The notes beneath the pieces are model-generated. The model was given only the letters and a program-made list of their open reading frames with translations. It did no database searches and was not told the origin of the DNA. A stretch of DNA of 64,000 nucleotides. Source: Stutzerimonas stutzeri. Its GTDB lineage: Bacteria > Pseudomonadota > Gammaproteobacteria > Pseudomonadales > Pseudomonadaceae. The DNA is taken from contig NZ_CP036186.1 in assembly GCF_015291885.1 (NCBI RefSeq), forward strand, positions 4,230,001 through 4,294,000, given 5' to 3'. The position numbers and the translations under genes are program-made. Shown piece after piece: positions 30,541 through 40,660 of the stretch. Position 1 is the stretch's first letter, and every line of letters begins with the position of its first letter.

Positions 30541-30612
30541 GTGGATCACGATCCACCGATCAGAGCCACAGCTCAGCGGCGGTGGATGTAAAAAGCGACA
30601 TCCACCCTACGT
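30541..30612. repeat. GGTGGAT palindromic repeat pair
   Basis: GGTGGATCACGATCCACC (30541-30558) is one palindrome, and GGTGGATGT ... ACATCCACC (about 30581-30608) is a second hairpin with arms of nine bases. They recall the GGTGGAT hairpins scattered between genes in Pseudomonas stutzeri-like genomes. Located between convergent genes; may also act in transcription termination. Confidence 0.5.
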
Positions 30613-30644
30613 CGCCTTCATGTATGCGAAACGGCAACGCTGGT

Positions 30645-30920
30645 TCAGACCAGCGCCTTGTCCAGCGCCCGTTCGATCTGCCCCTGAATGCTGCTGCCCA
30701 TGGCCGAGAGCAGCAAACCGAGGTTGAGCAGGACCTTGACGCTGTCCTCGTAGACTTCAATGCGTCCGTCCGCGCCGCTGCGCTTGACGGCCAGCACATC
30801 GCCCTGCCACTGACAGCTCACACCGAACTCGCGAGCCAGGCGTGCGGCCAGCTCGTCGGCCTTCTCACGGGCGGCCTCGCGGCCAAGATTGTGGGTACGT
30901 TCGACGATGATCTGGGCCAT
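30645..30920 (-). CDS. Polyhydroxyalkanoic acid system family protein
   Basis: 91 residues, complete. It matches the small PHA_gran_rgn family (MAQIIVERTHNLGREAAREKADELAARL ... VEVYEDSVKVLLNLGLLLSAMG pattern, here RIEVYEDSVKVLL). Proteins of this family are found beside polyhydroxyalkanoate genes and were named from that context. No PHA synthase, depolymerase or phasin is in the window, so its role here may differ. It is convergent with the DUF971 gene and divergent from ubiE. Confidence 0.78.
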   Translation of the reverse strand: MAQIIVERTHNLGREAAREKADELAARLAREFGVSCQWQGDVLAVKRSGADGRIEVYEDSVKVLLNLGLLLSAMGSSIQGQIERALDKALV

Positions 30921-31155
30921 GAGGACTCCTGGCTGCGCCCGAAAAGGCGCGCACTATAGCAAAGCGGCGGCCGCCGATCGCTTCGCCGCCTCCGCTTGCT
31001 GATACCGGCAGCCCATTCTCTGCCAGACCTATCGCCGCCAGTGCACCATGCGACATGTCGCCGCTAGGCCTTTTACCCACGTGCGCCAGCTCGACGCTTA
31101 TCAGCCGCCTATTTAGGTTTAGAATGCCGGGCACATTCTTTCCGGCGAAAGTGAC

Positions 31156-31926
31156 ATGACCGACCCTCGCAAAGCGCATGACGCAGAACCGACCACCCAT
31201 TTCGGCTACAAGAACGTGCCGGAAAGCCAGAAGGCGCAGAAGGTGGCCGAGGTGTTCCACTCCGTGGCCGCCAAGTACGACCTGATGAACGACCTGATGT
31301 CCGGCGGTGTGCATCGACTGTGGAAGCGCTTCACCATCGAGCTGTCCGGCGCCCGCCACGGCAATCGCATCCTGGACATCGCCGGCGGCACAGGCGACCT
31401 GACCCGCCAGTTCTCGCGCATCGTCGGCCCCACCGGCGAGGTGGTACTGGCCGACATCAATGCTTCGATGCTCAAGGTCGGCCGCGACAAGCTGCTGGAC
31501 AAGGGCGTGGCCGGCAACGTCAAGTTCGTTCAGGCCGATGCCGAGAAGCTGCCCTTTCCGGACAATCACTTCGACGTGGTCACCATCGCCTTCGGCCTGC
31601 GCAACGTTACCCACAAGGAAGACGCCATCGCTTCCATGCTGCGTGTACTCAAGCCGGGCGGCCGGCTGCTGGTGCTGGAATTCTCCAAGCCAACCAACCA
31701 GCTGTTCTCCAAGGCCTATGACGCCTACTCGTTCAGCCTGCTGCCGATGATGGGCAAATTGATCACCAACGACTCCGAGAGCTATCGCTACCTGGCTGAG
31801 TCGATCCGCATGCACCCGGATCAGGAAACGCTCAAAGGCATGATGGAGACCGCCGGTTTCGAGCGCGTCAGCTATCACAACATGACCGGCGGCATCGTCG
31901 CCCTGCACCGCGGCATCAAACCCTGA
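31156..31926 (+). CDS. ubiE: Ubiquinone/menaquinone C-methyltransferase UbiE
   Basis: 256 residues. SAM-dependent methyltransferase acting on the ring carbon of demethylated quinols. SAM motif [12 protein letters not shown] (about 71-82), [24 protein letters not shown] family signature, and the C-terminal [15 protein letters not shown]. It starts an operon with ubiJ and ubiB, overlapping ubiJ by one base (TGATG). Confidence 0.97.
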   Translation: MTDPRKAHDAEPTTHFGYKNVPESQKAQKVAEVFHSVAAKYDLMNDLMSGGVHRLWKRFTIELSGARHGNRILDIAGGTGDLTRQFSRIVGPTGEVVLADINASMLKVGRDKLLDKGVAGNVKFVQADAEKLPFPDNHFDVVTIAFGLRNVTHKEDAIASMLRVLKPGGRLLVLEFSKPTNQLFSKAYDAYSFSLLPMMGKLITNDSESYRYLAESIRMHPDQETLKGMMETAGFERVSYHNMTGGIVALHRGIKP

Positions 31927-32549
31927 TGCTGCGCGCTGCCCTGCTGGCCGGTGCCGAGCGTGGCATCAATCGCGTCCTGCGCCTGGACCCCACGGCATTG
32001 CCACGGCTGGCACGCCTGAGCGGCCGGATCATCGAGATCGACTGCACGGCGCCGGCCTGGCGGCTGTTCATCCTTGCCGACGACGAAGGCCTGCGTCTGG
32101 CCAGCAACTGGGGCGCGGATGCCGATTGCCGCCTGCGCGCACCGGCGAGCAGCCTGCTGCGTCTGGCCGTGAGCCGCAACAAGACTGCGGTGCTGCACGG
32201 GCCGGAGGTCGAGATTGATGGCGACAGCGGCCTGCTGATGAACCTGGCCGAAGTGCTGCAGGATCTGGAACTGGACTGGGAATACGAGATCTCCCGCTGG
32301 CTCGGCCCGGTCGGCGCACAACTGCTCGGCTCCAGCCTGCGCAGCCCGGTGGACTGGGTACGCGACAGCGCCGACTCGCTGCGTCAGGATCTGGCCGATT
32401 ACCTCAGCGAGGAATCGCGAATGTTGGTCGGCCAGGCCGAAGCCCAGGCACGCTTTGACGAGCTGGATGACATGAAACTTGCCCTAGACCGCCTCGAAGC
32501 CCGCATCGAGCGTCTCGCCCTCAACCTGAATCCAGACCGCCCCGAATGA
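31926..32549 (+). CDS. ubiJ: Ubiquinone biosynthesis accessory factor UbiJ
   Basis: 207 residues. An SCP2 lipid-binding domain (about 15-115) is followed by a C-terminal helical region ending in a coiled coil ([22 protein letters not shown]). UbiJ with UbiK organises the soluble ubiquinone-synthesis complex and binds lipid intermediates. Position between ubiE and ubiB is the standard one. It overlaps ubiB by four bases. Confidence 0.93.
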   Translation: MLRAALLAGAERGINRVLRLDPTALPRLARLSGRIIEIDCTAPAWRLFILADDEGLRLASNWGADADCRLRAPASSLLRLAVSRNKTAVLHGPEVEIDGDSGLLMNLAEVLQDLELDWEYEISRWLGPVGAQLLGSSLRSPVDWVRDSADSLRQDLADYLSEESRMLVGQAEAQARFDELDDMKLALDRLEARIERLALNLNPDRPE

Positions 32550-34156
32550 AGCCGTTCGCCGCCGCACGCCGCCTGTTTCGCATCCTGCTGGTGGTGATCC
32601 GCTACCGCCTCGATGACATCATCCTCGACTTGCCGATGCCCTGGTGGCTGCGCGCCACCAGCTACCTGCTGCCCTGGCGCTGGATTCCACGGCGCAACAG
32701 CGAGTTGTCGCGCGGTGCACGGCTGCGTCTGGCACTGGAGGGGCTGGGGCCGATCTTCATCAAGTTCGGGCAGATTCTCTCCACCCGCCGAGATCTGCTA
32801 CCGCCGGATATCGCCGAAGAGCTGGCGATGCTGCAGGACCGTGTGCCGCCTTTCGACTCAGCCGTCGCCACAGCGCTGATCGAGCGCCAGCTGGGCGCTC
32901 CGGTAGGAGAGATCTTTGCTCGCTTCGACAGCAAGCCACTGGCTTCCGCCTCGGTGGCACAGGTGCACGCGGCAAAGCTGCGTTCCGGCGAGGAAGTGGT
33001 GGTCAAGGTGGTGCGTCCGAATCTCCGGCCGATCATCAGCCAGGATCTCGCCTGGCTGTTCATGCTGGCCAACAGTGCCGAGCGCATTTCAGTCGATGCG
33101 CGTCGCCTGCACCTGGTTGAAGTCGTCGACGACTACGCCAAGACCATTTACGACGAGCTTGACCTGCTGCGCGAAGCGGCCAACGCCAGCCAGCTCAAGC
33201 GCAACTTCGAAGGCTCGCCGCTGCTCTACGTGCCGCAGGTGTACTGGGACTACTGCCGGCCGCAGGTGCTGGTGATGGAGCGCATCTACGGCGTGCCAGT
33301 GACCGACATGGCCGGCCTGAAGCGACAGAACACCGATATGCGCCAGCTCGCCGAACGCGGCGTGGAGATCTTCTTCACCCAGGTGTTCCGCGACAGCTTC
33401 TTCCACGCCGACATGCACCCCGGCAACATCTTTGTCAGCACCCATCAACCCTGGAGCCCGCAGTACATCGCGGTGGACTTCGGCATCGTCGGCAGTCTGA
33501 CGCCCGAGGACCAGGATTACCTGGCGCGCAACTTGATGGCCTTCTTCAAGCGCGACTACCGCAAGGTCGCGCAGCTGCACATCGATTCGGGCTGGGTGCC
33601 GGCGGAAACCAAGGTCAACGAGTTCGAGGCGGCAATCCGCACCGTCTGCGAGCCAATCTTCGAAAAACCGCTGAAGGACATCTCCTTCGGTCAGCTGCTG
33701 GTCCGTCTGTTCCAGGTGGCACGACGCTTCAATATGGAAGTACAGCCGCAGCTGGTTCTGCTGCAGAAAACCCTGCTCAATATCGAAGGCCTCGGCCGCG
33801 AGCTGTACCCGGATCTCGACCTCTGGAGCACCGGTCAGCCCTATCTCGAGCGCTGGATGCGCGAGCGCATGAGCCCCAAGCAGCTGATCAAGAACGTACA
33901 TGCGCAGATCGAGCAGCTGCCGCACCTCGCCCATATGACCCGCGAGCTGCTCGAGCGCATGTCGCATCCCCATGCGAACAATCCGCCGCCACCATGGCGC
34001 GAGCGTCACCACGGCTGGCCGCTGCGCCTGATCGGCGCAGTGCTGCTGGGCAGCGGCGCCACACTGGCAGCCGGTGCCGACAGCATGACTGCGATAACCG
34101 CCTGGCCGGCGTGGGTGATGCTGGTAGCCGGCATCTTCATCGTGGTGCGCCGATAG
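32546..34156 (+). CDS. ubiB: Ubiquinone biosynthesis kinase-like protein UbiB
   Basis: 536 residues. ABC1/ADCK atypical kinase fold with the family KxGQ motif in [17 protein letters not shown], the Ala-rich loop, catalytic [10 protein letters not shown] and AVDFGIVG. The C-terminus has two membrane helices (about 497-535). It supports ubiquinone synthesis, probably by ATP-dependent extraction of lipid intermediates. Last of the ubiE-ubiJ-ubiB set; hisI follows after 49 bases. Confidence 0.96.
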   Translation: MKPFAAARRLFRILLVVIRYRLDDIILDLPMPWWLRATSYLLPWRWIPRRNSELSRGARLRLALEGLGPIFIKFGQILSTRRDLLPPDIAEELAMLQDRVPPFDSAVATALIERQLGAPVGEIFARFDSKPLASASVAQVHAAKLRSGEEVVVKVVRPNLRPIISQDLAWLFMLANSAERISVDARRLHLVEVVDDYAKTIYDELDLLREAANASQLKRNFEGSPLLYVPQVYWDYCRPQVLVMERIYGVPVTDMAGLKRQNTDMRQLAERGVEIFFTQVFRDSFFHADMHPGNIFVSTHQPWSPQYIAVDFGIVGSLTPEDQDYLARNLMAFFKRDYRKVAQLHIDSGWVPAETKVNEFEAAIRTVCEPIFEKPLKDISFGQLLVRLFQVARRFNMEVQPQLVLLQKTLLNIEGLGRELYPDLDLWSTGQPYLERWMRERMSPKQLIKNVHAQIEQLPHLAHMTRELLERMSHPHANNPPPPWRERHHGWPLRLIGAVLLGSGATLAAGADSMTAITAWPAWVMLVAGIFIVVRR

Positions 34157-34205
34157 CCATCGCCGATGCAGGCTGGCACACTTGGCCCATTGAGCGGAGA
34201 ACCCG

Positions 34206-34601
34206 ATGAACTGGCTGGACGAAATCAACTGGAACGCCGACGGCCTGGTCCCGGCGATAGCCCAGGACTACCAAACCGGTCGCGTGCTGATGATGGCCTG
34301 GATGAACCGCGAGGCACTCGCGCTGACCGCACAGGAAAATCGCGCCATCTATTGGTCACGTTCGCGTGGCAAGCTGTGGCGCAAGGGCGAGGAGTCCGGG
34401 CATGTGCAGCAGCTGCACGAATTGCGCCTGGACTGCGACGCCGACGTGATCATCCTGATGGTCGAGCAGATCGGCGGCATCGCCTGCCATACTGGCCGGG
34501 AAAGCTGCTTCTACCGTGTCTTCGAAAATGGCAGCTGGAAGGTCGTCGAGCCGGTTCTCAAGGACCCGCACGCCATCTACTCGGAGCACAAGCATGAGTG
34601 A
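34206..34601 (+). CDS. hisI: Phosphoribosyl-AMP cyclohydrolase HisI
   Basis: 131 residues. Third step of histidine synthesis. Signatures [30 protein letters not shown] block ([15 protein letters not shown]), zinc ligands in [10 protein letters not shown] and [12 protein letters not shown]. It is separate from hisE, with which it overlaps by eight bases. Both lie between ubiB and tatA, as in other Pseudomonas. Confidence 0.97.
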   Translation: MNWLDEINWNADGLVPAIAQDYQTGRVLMMAWMNREALALTAQENRAIYWSRSRGKLWRKGEESGHVQQLHELRLDCDADVIILMVEQIGGIACHTGRESCFYRVFENGSWKVVEPVLKDPHAIYSEHKHE

Positions 34602-34926
34602 CACCCTCACCCGTCTGGCCGAAGTACTGGAGTCGCGCAAAGGCGCGGCGCCGGACAGCTCCTACGTAGCCAGCCTGTATCACAAGGGTCTGAACAAAAT
34701 TCTCGAGAAGGTTGGCGAGGAGTCGGTGGAAACCATTCTCGCCGCCAAGGACGCCGCCGCAAGTGGCGACGCCAGCGACCTGATCTACGAAACGGCCGAT
34801 CTCTGGTTCCACAGCCTGGTCATGCTTGCCGCCCTCGGTCAGCACCCCCAGGCCGTACTGGATGAACTGGACCGACGCTTCGGCCTCTCCGGACACGCGG
34901 AAAAAGCCGCGCGTCCGCAAACCTGA
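34594..34926 (+). CDS. hisE: Phosphoribosyl-ATP diphosphatase HisE
   Basis: 110 residues from the ATG at 34594. Second step of histidine synthesis. All-alpha NTP-pyrophosphatase fold with [15 protein letters not shown] and [17 protein letters not shown], which hold the metal-binding acidic residues. Start codon lies inside the end of hisI, indicating coupled translation. Confidence 0.96.
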   Translation: MSDTLTRLAEVLESRKGAAPDSSYVASLYHKGLNKILEKVGEESVETILAAKDAAASGDASDLIYETADLWFHSLVMLAALGQHPQAVLDELDRRFGLSGHAEKAARPQT

Positions 34927-34946
34927 TTCACATCGGAGATATCACC

Positions 34947-35177
34947 ATGGGTTTTGGCGGCATCAGCATCTGGCAACTCCTGATCATCCTGCTGATCGTT
35001 ATCATGCTGTTCGGAACAAAACGCCTGAAAGGCGTGGGCTCCGACCTCGGTGATGCGATCAAGGGCTTCCGCAAATCCATGGGCACCGACGAGGAGAAGC
35101 CCAGTGTCGAGGAGAAGCAGAACCACACCATCGACGCACAGGCACGCAAGGTCGAAGAACCGACCAAGAAAGATTAG
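34947..35177 (+). CDS. tatA: Sec-independent translocase subunit TatA
   Basis: 76 residues. N-terminal membrane helix ([17 protein letters not shown]), FGTKRL hinge, amphipathic helix ([18 protein letters not shown]), and an acidic/polar tail. TatA polymers form the pathway for folded proteins crossing the inner membrane. First gene of tatABC. Confidence 0.96.
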   Translation: MGFGGISIWQLLIILLIVIMLFGTKRLKGVGSDLGDAIKGFRKSMGTDEEKPSVEEKQNHTIDAQARKVEEPTKKD

Positions 35178-35251
35178 TCATACGTTCAATGCGGTCGTGC
35201 CGGCGACAGCTGCTGCGCGGCCGTTCTCCCTATTGATGTGAGCACGCCCTG

Positions 35252-35671
35252 ATGTTCGATATCGGTTTCACCGAACTGCTACTGGTCGGCCTGGTGGCGT
35301 TGATGGTGCTCGGCCCGGAACGCTTGCCTGGCGCGGTGCGCACCACCGGCCTGTGGGTCGGTCGGCTGAAACGCAGTTTCGCCAACATCAAGGCCGAGGT
35401 GGAGCGCGAAATCGGGGCCGACGAAATTCGGCGGCAGCTGCATAACGAGCGCATCCTCGACCTCGAGCGGGAGATGAAGCAGAGCATCATGCCGCCCGCA
35501 TCAACTTCGACCGCCGCCACCCCGCCGACAACCGACGACACTGGAGAAGTCTCGGATACCGGTAGCACTGGTGCTACGACCAGCACCAGCACGGACGCAT
35601 CGCCTGCTGTGCCAGCCCCAGCGGCTGAGCCCGCACCAACTCCCCGCCCCGACAGATCGCCAGAACCATGA
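35252..35671 (+). CDS. tatB: Sec-independent translocase subunit TatB
   Basis: 139 residues. N-terminal membrane helix with Glu8 ([21 protein letters not shown]), PERLP hinge, a long amphipathic helix ([19 protein letters not shown]), and a disordered Thr/Pro-rich tail. TatB with TatC binds twin-arginine signal peptides. Overlaps tatC by four bases. Confidence 0.96.
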   Translation: MFDIGFTELLLVGLVALMVLGPERLPGAVRTTGLWVGRLKRSFANIKAEVEREIGADEIRRQLHNERILDLEREMKQSIMPPASTSTAATPPTTDDTGEVSDTGSTGATTSTSTDASPAVPAPAAEPAPTPRPDRSPEP

Positions 35672-36471
35672 GCAAGTCTTCTATCAACGATCAGGAAATG
35701 CCGCTGGTCGCTCATCTGACCGAGCTGCGCAAGCGCCTGTTGCACTGCGTGGTCGCCATCGGCCTCTTGTTCGCCGGGTTGTTCTACTTCTCCCAGCAGA
35801 TCTACGCGCTGGTCGCTGCTCCGCTGCGCGCCTATTTGCCGGAAGGCGCGACGATGATTGCCACTGGCGTCGCCTCACCCTTCCTGACGCCGTTCAAGCT
35901 CACGCTGATGGTCGCGCTGTTTCTCTCGATGCCGGTCATCCTGCATCAGATCTGGGGCTTCATCGCGCCCGGCCTGTACAAGCACGAAAAGCGCATCGCC
36001 GTGCCGCTGCTGGTGTCGAGCATCTTCCTGTTCTACGCCGGCATGGCATTCGCTTATTTCGTGGTGTTCCCGATCATGTTCGGCTTCTTCGCCAGCGTGA
36101 CGCCAGAGGGCGTGGCGATGATGACGGATATCGGGCAGTACCTGGATTTCGTGCTCACGCTGTTCTTCGCCTTCGGCGTGGCGTTCGAGATTCCAGTAGC
36201 AACCTTTCTGCTGATCTGGGTTGGCATCGTTGATGTGGCCACGCTGCGCAAGAGCCGCCCCTACGTGATCGTGGGCTGCTTCGCCGTCGGCATGGTACTG
36301 ACGCCACCGGACGTCTTCTCGCAAGCGCTACTCGCCGTACCCATGTGGCTGCTGTTCGAAGCCGGCGTGATTTGCGGGAGCATGATCAAGAAGCGCGACG
36401 AGCACTTCCGTGGTGATGCAGACGACGACGCGCCGGACGCCAGCGACCAGCCTCCAGCTTCGCGCCCGTGA
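35668..36471 (+). CDS. tatC: Sec-independent translocase subunit TatC
   Basis: 267 residues with six membrane helices. Conserved [13 protein letters not shown] at the N-terminus forms part of the twin-arginine binding site; later [29 protein letters not shown], here seen as SPFLTPFKL and [10 protein letters not shown], is diagnostic. The C-terminal tail is acidic. Overlaps rsmE by four bases (GTGA). Confidence 0.97.
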   Translation: MSKSSINDQEMPLVAHLTELRKRLLHCVVAIGLLFAGLFYFSQQIYALVAAPLRAYLPEGATMIATGVASPFLTPFKLTLMVALFLSMPVILHQIWGFIAPGLYKHEKRIAVPLLVSSIFLFYAGMAFAYFVVFPIMFGFFASVTPEGVAMMTDIGQYLDFVLTLFFAFGVAFEIPVATFLLIWVGIVDVATLRKSRPYVIVGCFAVGMVLTPPDVFSQALLAVPMWLLFEAGVICGSMIKKRDEHFRGDADDDAPDASDQPPASRP

Positions 36472-37175
36472 ACTTGCTGCTGCTCGATACGCCCGACTTC
36501 ATCGGCGCTGACCGAGTACTGCTGCGCGACCGGCGCCTGACGCACCTGCAGCAGGTACATCGCGCCGAAGTCGGCGAGACTCTGAAAGTCGGCATTCTCG
36601 GCGGCCACATGGGCAGTGGTCGCCTGCTGCGTATGGACACTGGCGAAGCTGAACTGCAGGTCTCCTTCGACCAGCCCCCGCCAGTCAAGCTACCCGTGAC
36701 CCTGCTCCTGGCGCTGCCGCGACCAAAGATGCTGCGGCGCGTGCTGCAGACGGTCGCCGCCATGGGCGTACCGCGGCTGGTACTGCTCAACAGCTACCGG
36801 GTAGAGAAGAGCTTCTGGCAAACCCCCTTTCTCGAACCTGCCGCCATCCATGAGCAGCTGATTCTCGGACTGGAACAGGCTCGCGACACCGTGCTGCCGG
36901 AAGTCATCATCGAAAAGCGCTTCAAGCCCTTCGTCGAAGATCGATTGCCGCAACTCGCTGCGGGCACGCTGGGCCTGATCGGCCATCCTGGGGCTTACCC
37001 GCATTGCCCGCGCGCGGTGACGGCGCCAGTGACTCTGGCGATCGGCCCGGAAGGCGGCTGGATTCCCTACGAGGTGGACAAACTGGCCGCTGCCGGCCTG
37101 CAGCCAGTACAACTGGGCGAGCGCATCCTTCGTGTGGAAACCGCAGTCAGCGCCCTGCTGGCACGCCTGTTCTGA
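36468..37175 (+). CDS. rsmE: 16S rRNA m3U1498 methyltransferase RsmE
   Basis: 235 residues, GTG start at 36468 overlapping the tatC stop. N-terminal PUA-like domain (about 1-70) and C-terminal SPOUT domain with [28 protein letters not shown] and [19 protein letters not shown]. Methylates U1498 in the ribosomal decoding centre. Confidence 0.95.
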   Translation: MNLLLLDTPDFIGADRVLLRDRRLTHLQQVHRAEVGETLKVGILGGHMGSGRLLRMDTGEAELQVSFDQPPPVKLPVTLLLALPRPKMLRRVLQTVAAMGVPRLVLLNSYRVEKSFWQTPFLEPAAIHEQLILGLEQARDTVLPEVIIEKRFKPFVEDRLPQLAAGTLGLIGHPGAYPHCPRAVTAPVTLAIGPEGGWIPYEVDKLAAAGLQPVQLGERILRVETAVSALLARLF

Positions 37176-37414
37176 ACAACCGCCGCCGCTCGCTCCCAGG
37201 AACCCTCAACGGTCCCCACTACTCTTCCGAGTAACCCCCCTTAGCGGGCTCCGGCGCTCCGCCCGACATCCGTTCGCCGGCCAGAGCGCCGCGTACCGAT
37301 GAACGTAACGCACCCACCAGGCTCGCGGGAGTCAGAGATTAAGACTGCTCATGTTTCCGCGCGGCAGCGCGGGAATTCCTATACGTCTTAAACCAATAAA
37401 GAGCCGTTCTTGCC

Positions 37415-37834
37415 ATGCGACCATTGACCATCGACATGTACCGTCTGGAGTACGCCCTGGACGGACGCGACAGCGCCGAGTATTACCTGGATCTGGAAAA
37501 CGGTGAGATCCGCGCGGTATTCCCCAGCGAGCCTGCGCCCGGCGTCATGGAGAAGTATGACGTTCAGCAGGACCGCTATCTGCACATCGAACCGCTGGAG
37601 CTGGCGCAATCCATTGCGATGCGTGAAGCCTTCCTGTTCACTCAGCATGATCCCATCGCCCACGCTGTGCTAAGCAATGCACTACAGGGCCGCAAACCGC
37701 TGCGCACCTTCGATTTCAAGCTGGAGGACTTCCCAGAGGTCAGGGAGGCGTGGCTGGACTATCAGACGATACAGCTACGCGAGTACGCAATTACCTGGCT
37801 GCGCGACAACGACCTGGAGCCAGTTCGGCACTAA
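37415..37834 (+). CDS. UPF0158 family protein
   Basis: 139 residues. The UPF0158 pattern is seen in EYYLDLENGEIRAVFP, RYLHIEPLELAQSIAMREAF and the C-terminal LRTFDFKLEDFPEVREAWLDY..LREYAITWL. Function is unknown; the protein is acidic and soluble. The 239-base upstream gap 37176-37414 contains only an imperfect hairpin (TTCCGCGC / GCGCGGGAA near 37355-37375) and no other recognised signal. Convergent with dtd. Confidence 0.75.
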   Translation: MRPLTIDMYRLEYALDGRDSAEYYLDLENGEIRAVFPSEPAPGVMEKYDVQQDRYLHIEPLELAQSIAMREAFLFTQHDPIAHAVLSNALQGRKPLRTFDFKLEDFPEVREAWLDYQTIQLREYAITWLRDNDLEPVRH

Positions 37835-37844
37835 GTCGCATAAG

Positions 37845-38282
37845 TCAGGTTTCAATAAGGAACGTCACGGGACCATCGTTGACCATATGCACCTGCATCT
37901 CAGCGCCGAAGCGGCCACAGGCGACATGCGGATACTGCTGACGCGCCTGCGTCAGCAGATAGTCGTAGAGCGACTCGCCGAGAGCCGGTGGCGCCGCGCT
38001 GGAGAAACTCGGGCGCAACCCGCTGCGGGTATCGGCCACCAGGGTGAACTGTGAGACCAGTAACAAGCCGCCACCAATGTCTTTGAGCGACCGATTCATT
38101 TTGCCCGCATCGTCACCGAAGATGCGGTAATTGAGCAGCTTGTGCAGCAACTTGTCGGCCCGAGCCTGATCATCTTCACGCTCTACACCGACCAGCACCA
38201 GCAGGCCCTGATCAATCGCGCCGACCACCTCACCCGCAACCTCGACTCGCGCCTGGCTAACCCGCTGAATCAGCCCCCTCAT
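37845..38282 (-). CDS. dtd: D-aminoacyl-tRNA deacylase Dtd
   Basis: 145 residues. Removes D-amino acids (and glycine from tRNA-Ala) mischarged on tRNA. Active-site motifs SQFTL (78-82 region) and the cross-subunit NDGPVTF near the C-terminus are intact, with the GxxxRPSF-like GLRPSFSSAA block. It overlaps the preceding pip gene by four bases on the minus strand. Confidence 0.96.
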   Translation of the reverse strand: MRGLIQRVSQARVEVAGEVVGAIDQGLLVLVGVEREDDQARADKLLHKLLNYRIFGDDAGKMNRSLKDIGGGLLLVSQFTLVADTRSGLRPSFSSAAPPALGESLYDYLLTQARQQYPHVACGRFGAEMQVHMVNDGPVTFLIET

Positions 38283-39253
38283 TCAGCGTCCGCAGGCGGC
38301 AGGTCTAGCAGGCGATGGGCAATGTCTACGGTCGCGCGCACCAGGGCATCGGCGATCCCCAGCTCTGCCGCGGAATGGCCGGCATCGCGAATAATCTGCA
38401 GCTCGCTGTTTGGCCATGCCTGGTGCAACGCCCAGGCGTTGTCCAGCGGGCAGATGGCATCGTAACGGCCGTGCACGATGATGCCCGGCAGGTGGGCGAT
38501 CTTCGGCATGTCGCGCAACAGCTGATCAGGCTCGAGAAAAGCCTGATTGACGAAGTAGTGGCATTCGATGCGCGCCATCGACAGCGCCCGATGGGTATCG
38601 GCGAAGCGTTCGACGACCTGATTGTTGGGCCGCAGCGTAGCGGTTCGCCCTTCCCAGCACGACCAGGCCTTGGCGGCGTGCATCTGGGCGATCTGATCGG
38701 AACCGGTGAGCCGCTGGTAGAACGCCTGCATCAGATCGTCACGCTCTTCCGGTGGGATCGGCGCGAGAAAGTCCTGCCAGTAGTCCGGGAACAGGCGGCT
38801 GGCGCCTTCTTGATAGAACCAGGCGAGGTCCTGTGGTCGGCAGAGGAAGATGCCGCGCAGGATCAGCGCGTGCACATGCTCGGGATAGGCCTGGGCATAG
38901 GCCAGGGAGAGCGTCGAACCCCAGGAGCCACCGAACAGCACCCATTTGTCGATGCCCAGATGCTCGCGGATGCGCTGCATGTCGGCGATCAGGTGCGCTG
39001 TAGTGTTGTTTTCCAGGCTGGCATGGGGAGTCGACCGGCCGCAACCACGCTGATCGAAGGTGATGATGCGGTACAGGCTCGGATCGAAAAAGCGCCGACT
39101 TAGCGCGTCGCAACCGCCGCCGGGCCCACCATGGACGAACAGCACGGGCAGACCATCCGGCGATCCACTCTCGTCGACATAAAGCACATGCGGATCTTCC
39201 ACCGCCAGCTCATGCCGGGCGTAAGGTTTGATCTCCGGATACAAGGTCTGCAT
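38279..39253 (-). CDS. pip: Proline iminopeptidase
   Basis: 324 residues from the ATG at 39253, which has AGGAG six bases upstream; the in-frame ATG at 39292 lacks this. Alpha/beta hydrolase that releases N-terminal proline from peptides. Oxyanion motif HGGPGGG (41-47), nucleophile Ser110 in GGSWGS, and a late GHS with catalytic His. Length and N-terminus (LYPEIKPY) are typical. Upstream of dtd in a two-gene operon. Confidence 0.94.
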   Translation of the reverse strand: MQTLYPEIKPYARHELAVEDPHVLYVDESGSPDGLPVLFVHGGPGGGCDALSRRFFDPSLYRIITFDQRGCGRSTPHASLENNTTAHLIADMQRIREHLGIDKWVLFGGSWGSTLSLAYAQAYPEHVHALILRGIFLCRPQDLAWFYQEGASRLFPDYWQDFLAPIPPEERDDLMQAFYQRLTGSDQIAQMHAAKAWSCWEGRTATLRPNNQVVERFADTHRALSMARIECHYFVNQAFLEPDQLLRDMPKIAHLPGIIVHGRYDAICPLDNAWALHQAWPNSELQIIRDAGHSAAELGIADALVRATVDIAHRLLDLPPADAE

Positions 39254-39331
39254 GGCACACTCCTGATCTGCGGCGGGCAGGCTAGCCCGCATGACGTTAG
39301 CGGCATCATAACGAGGTTCGCGGAGTTGAGC

Positions 39332-39757
39332 ATGTCACCATGGAAAATAGCTGCACTGGCCGTACTACTGGCCCTCGTTGGTTGCGGCCGGGATGACCCG
39401 GAAGCCGCATTGCGACAGGCAACCGAAGCGCTGCAAACGAGCCTGGAAAACAAGCAGACAGGCAAGCTGATGGAGCTGCTACACGCCGATTTCCAGGCCC
39501 AGCGGCAGTACGACAACGAATGGGCCAGACGCACCGCAACGCTGATGTTCCTGCGTCACCGCAACGTCCGGGTAATTGCTCTGAGCGAGCGAAGCTGGGT
39601 CGACCCGACCTATCCGGATCGCGGCCATACCGAAGCCCAGGTTGCGCTTACCGGCGCAGAGTCGCTATTGCCGCAGCAGGCTGGCCATTACCAGGTAAGA
39701 CTGGAGTGGTGGCAGGAAGGCGGTGAATGGCAGTTGGCGCGTCTGGAGTGGGACTGA
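39332..39757 (+). CDS. Putative lipoprotein of unknown function
   Basis: 141 residues from the ATG at 39332. The signal sequence ends in a lipobox LALVGC, so Cys18 is expected to be lipidated. The mature part looks like a small alpha+beta (NTF2-like) domain: an N-terminal helix (ALRQATEALQTSLENKQTGKL split over two turns), then strands ending YQVRLEWWQEGGEWQLARLEW. No firm family. Divergent from pip and convergent with the lipocalin gene. Confidence 0.7.
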   Translation: MSPWKIAALAVLLALVGCGRDDPEAALRQATEALQTSLENKQTGKLMELLHADFQAQRQYDNEWARRTATLMFLRHRNVRVIALSERSWVDPTYPDRGHTEAQVALTGAESLLPQQAGHYQVRLEWWQEGGEWQLARLEWD

Positions 39758-39770
39758 GCTGGCCAGACCT

Positions 39771-40304
39771 TCACTGCCGCCAGAGCAGATCGTCGGTGTC
39801 GTACCCGCGGCGCTCGGCCTCGGCGAGCAGACGTTCGCGAGTCGCCTGGTCGATATCGGTGTCGCGCGCCAGCAGCCACAGGTACTTGCGGTCGGGGCTA
39901 CCCACCAGCGCCGTACTGTACGCATCGTCCAGGTACAGCACCCAGTAATGGCCCTTGGTCAAATCAGGAAAGAGTCGGCTGAACCAGTTGTCGAAGCGGA
40001 CCCACAGTCGATCGGTACTGCCGGCTTCCTGCGGTACCGCCTCACCTTTCGCCTCCTGCCATTCGCCTTCCTCGGTCTCGCAGCGGTTGGTCACCGCCAC
40101 GCTGCCATCGGCCTGCAGCTTGTAGTGCGCCTCGGAGCGCACGCAGTCACGCTGAAAGAACATCGGCAAGCGTGCCACTTCGTACCAGGTCCCCTGGTAG
40201 CGCTGGAGATCAACCTCGCCCACCGTTTCAGGGGGCTGCTCGCGACCGCCACCCACGCATCCGCTCAGCAGCATCAGGCACAACAGGGCAACGCTCGCAC
40301 GCAT
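39771..40304 (-). CDS. blc: Outer-membrane lipocalin (Blc family lipoprotein)
   Basis: 177 residues. Lipoprotein signal with lipobox LLSGC. Lipocalin signature YQGTWYEVARLP, then an eight-strand barrel pattern and the closing LWLLARDTDIDQATRERLLAEA typical of bacterial lipocalins. Family members bind fatty acids or lysophospholipids in the outer membrane. It is 25 bases upstream of the next minus-strand stop, and precedes no partner of known related function. Confidence 0.92.
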   Translation of the reverse strand: MRASVALLCLMLLSGCVGGGREQPPETVGEVDLQRYQGTWYEVARLPMFFQRDCVRSEAHYKLQADGSVAVTNRCETEEGEWQEAKGEAVPQEAGSTDRLWVRFDNWFSRLFPDLTKGHYWVLYLDDAYSTALVGSPDRKYLWLLARDTDIDQATRERLLAEAERRGYDTDDLLWRQ

Positions 40305-40328
40305 GGGATTCTCCAGGTAAATCAGCAG

Positions 40329-40583
40329 TTACTTCAGGCCATTGCCTGAAAACATCATCACTTTGTCGCCGGCAAACTGGACGCTGATGAAGCGATTCTT
40401 CTCGCCCCATGTGCAGCTGGACATACCCAGCGCGCCGGCGCATTCGCCAGGTTTGCCGAGCAGTTTCTCGACCTCCGCGCGCTCCATGCCGGGCTTGAGT
40501 TTGGCGAAGTTCTCCTGAGTGACCGGACTGCACGCAGCCAGCAAAACGGCGCATGCAATCAACAGTGGGGTACGCAATAACAT
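40329..40583 (-). CDS. Small lipoprotein with SmpA/OmlA-like fold
   Basis: 84 residues from the ATG at 40583, with AAGGAG eight bases upstream. Lipobox LLAAC predicts a lipidated N-terminus. ENFAKLKPGMERAEVEKLLGKPGEC is the KxGMs..EV...LGxP pattern of SmpA/BamE and DUF3862-like proteins; two cysteines (PGEC, SSCTW) could pair. Function unknown, probably an envelope protein. It lies 24 bases upstream of the lipocalin gene and may be co-transcribed. Confidence 0.8.
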   Translation of the reverse strand: MLLRTPLLIACAVLLAACSPVTQENFAKLKPGMERAEVEKLLGKPGECAGALGMSSCTWGEKNRFISVQFAGDKVMMFSGNGLK

Positions 40584-40660
40584 ATCGAGCTCCTTGCCTG
40601 TTCTAAGGTTCAATGCCCCGGCGCAACGGCGCTGCGCAGGTGCTACCTGAATGGCCGCGC

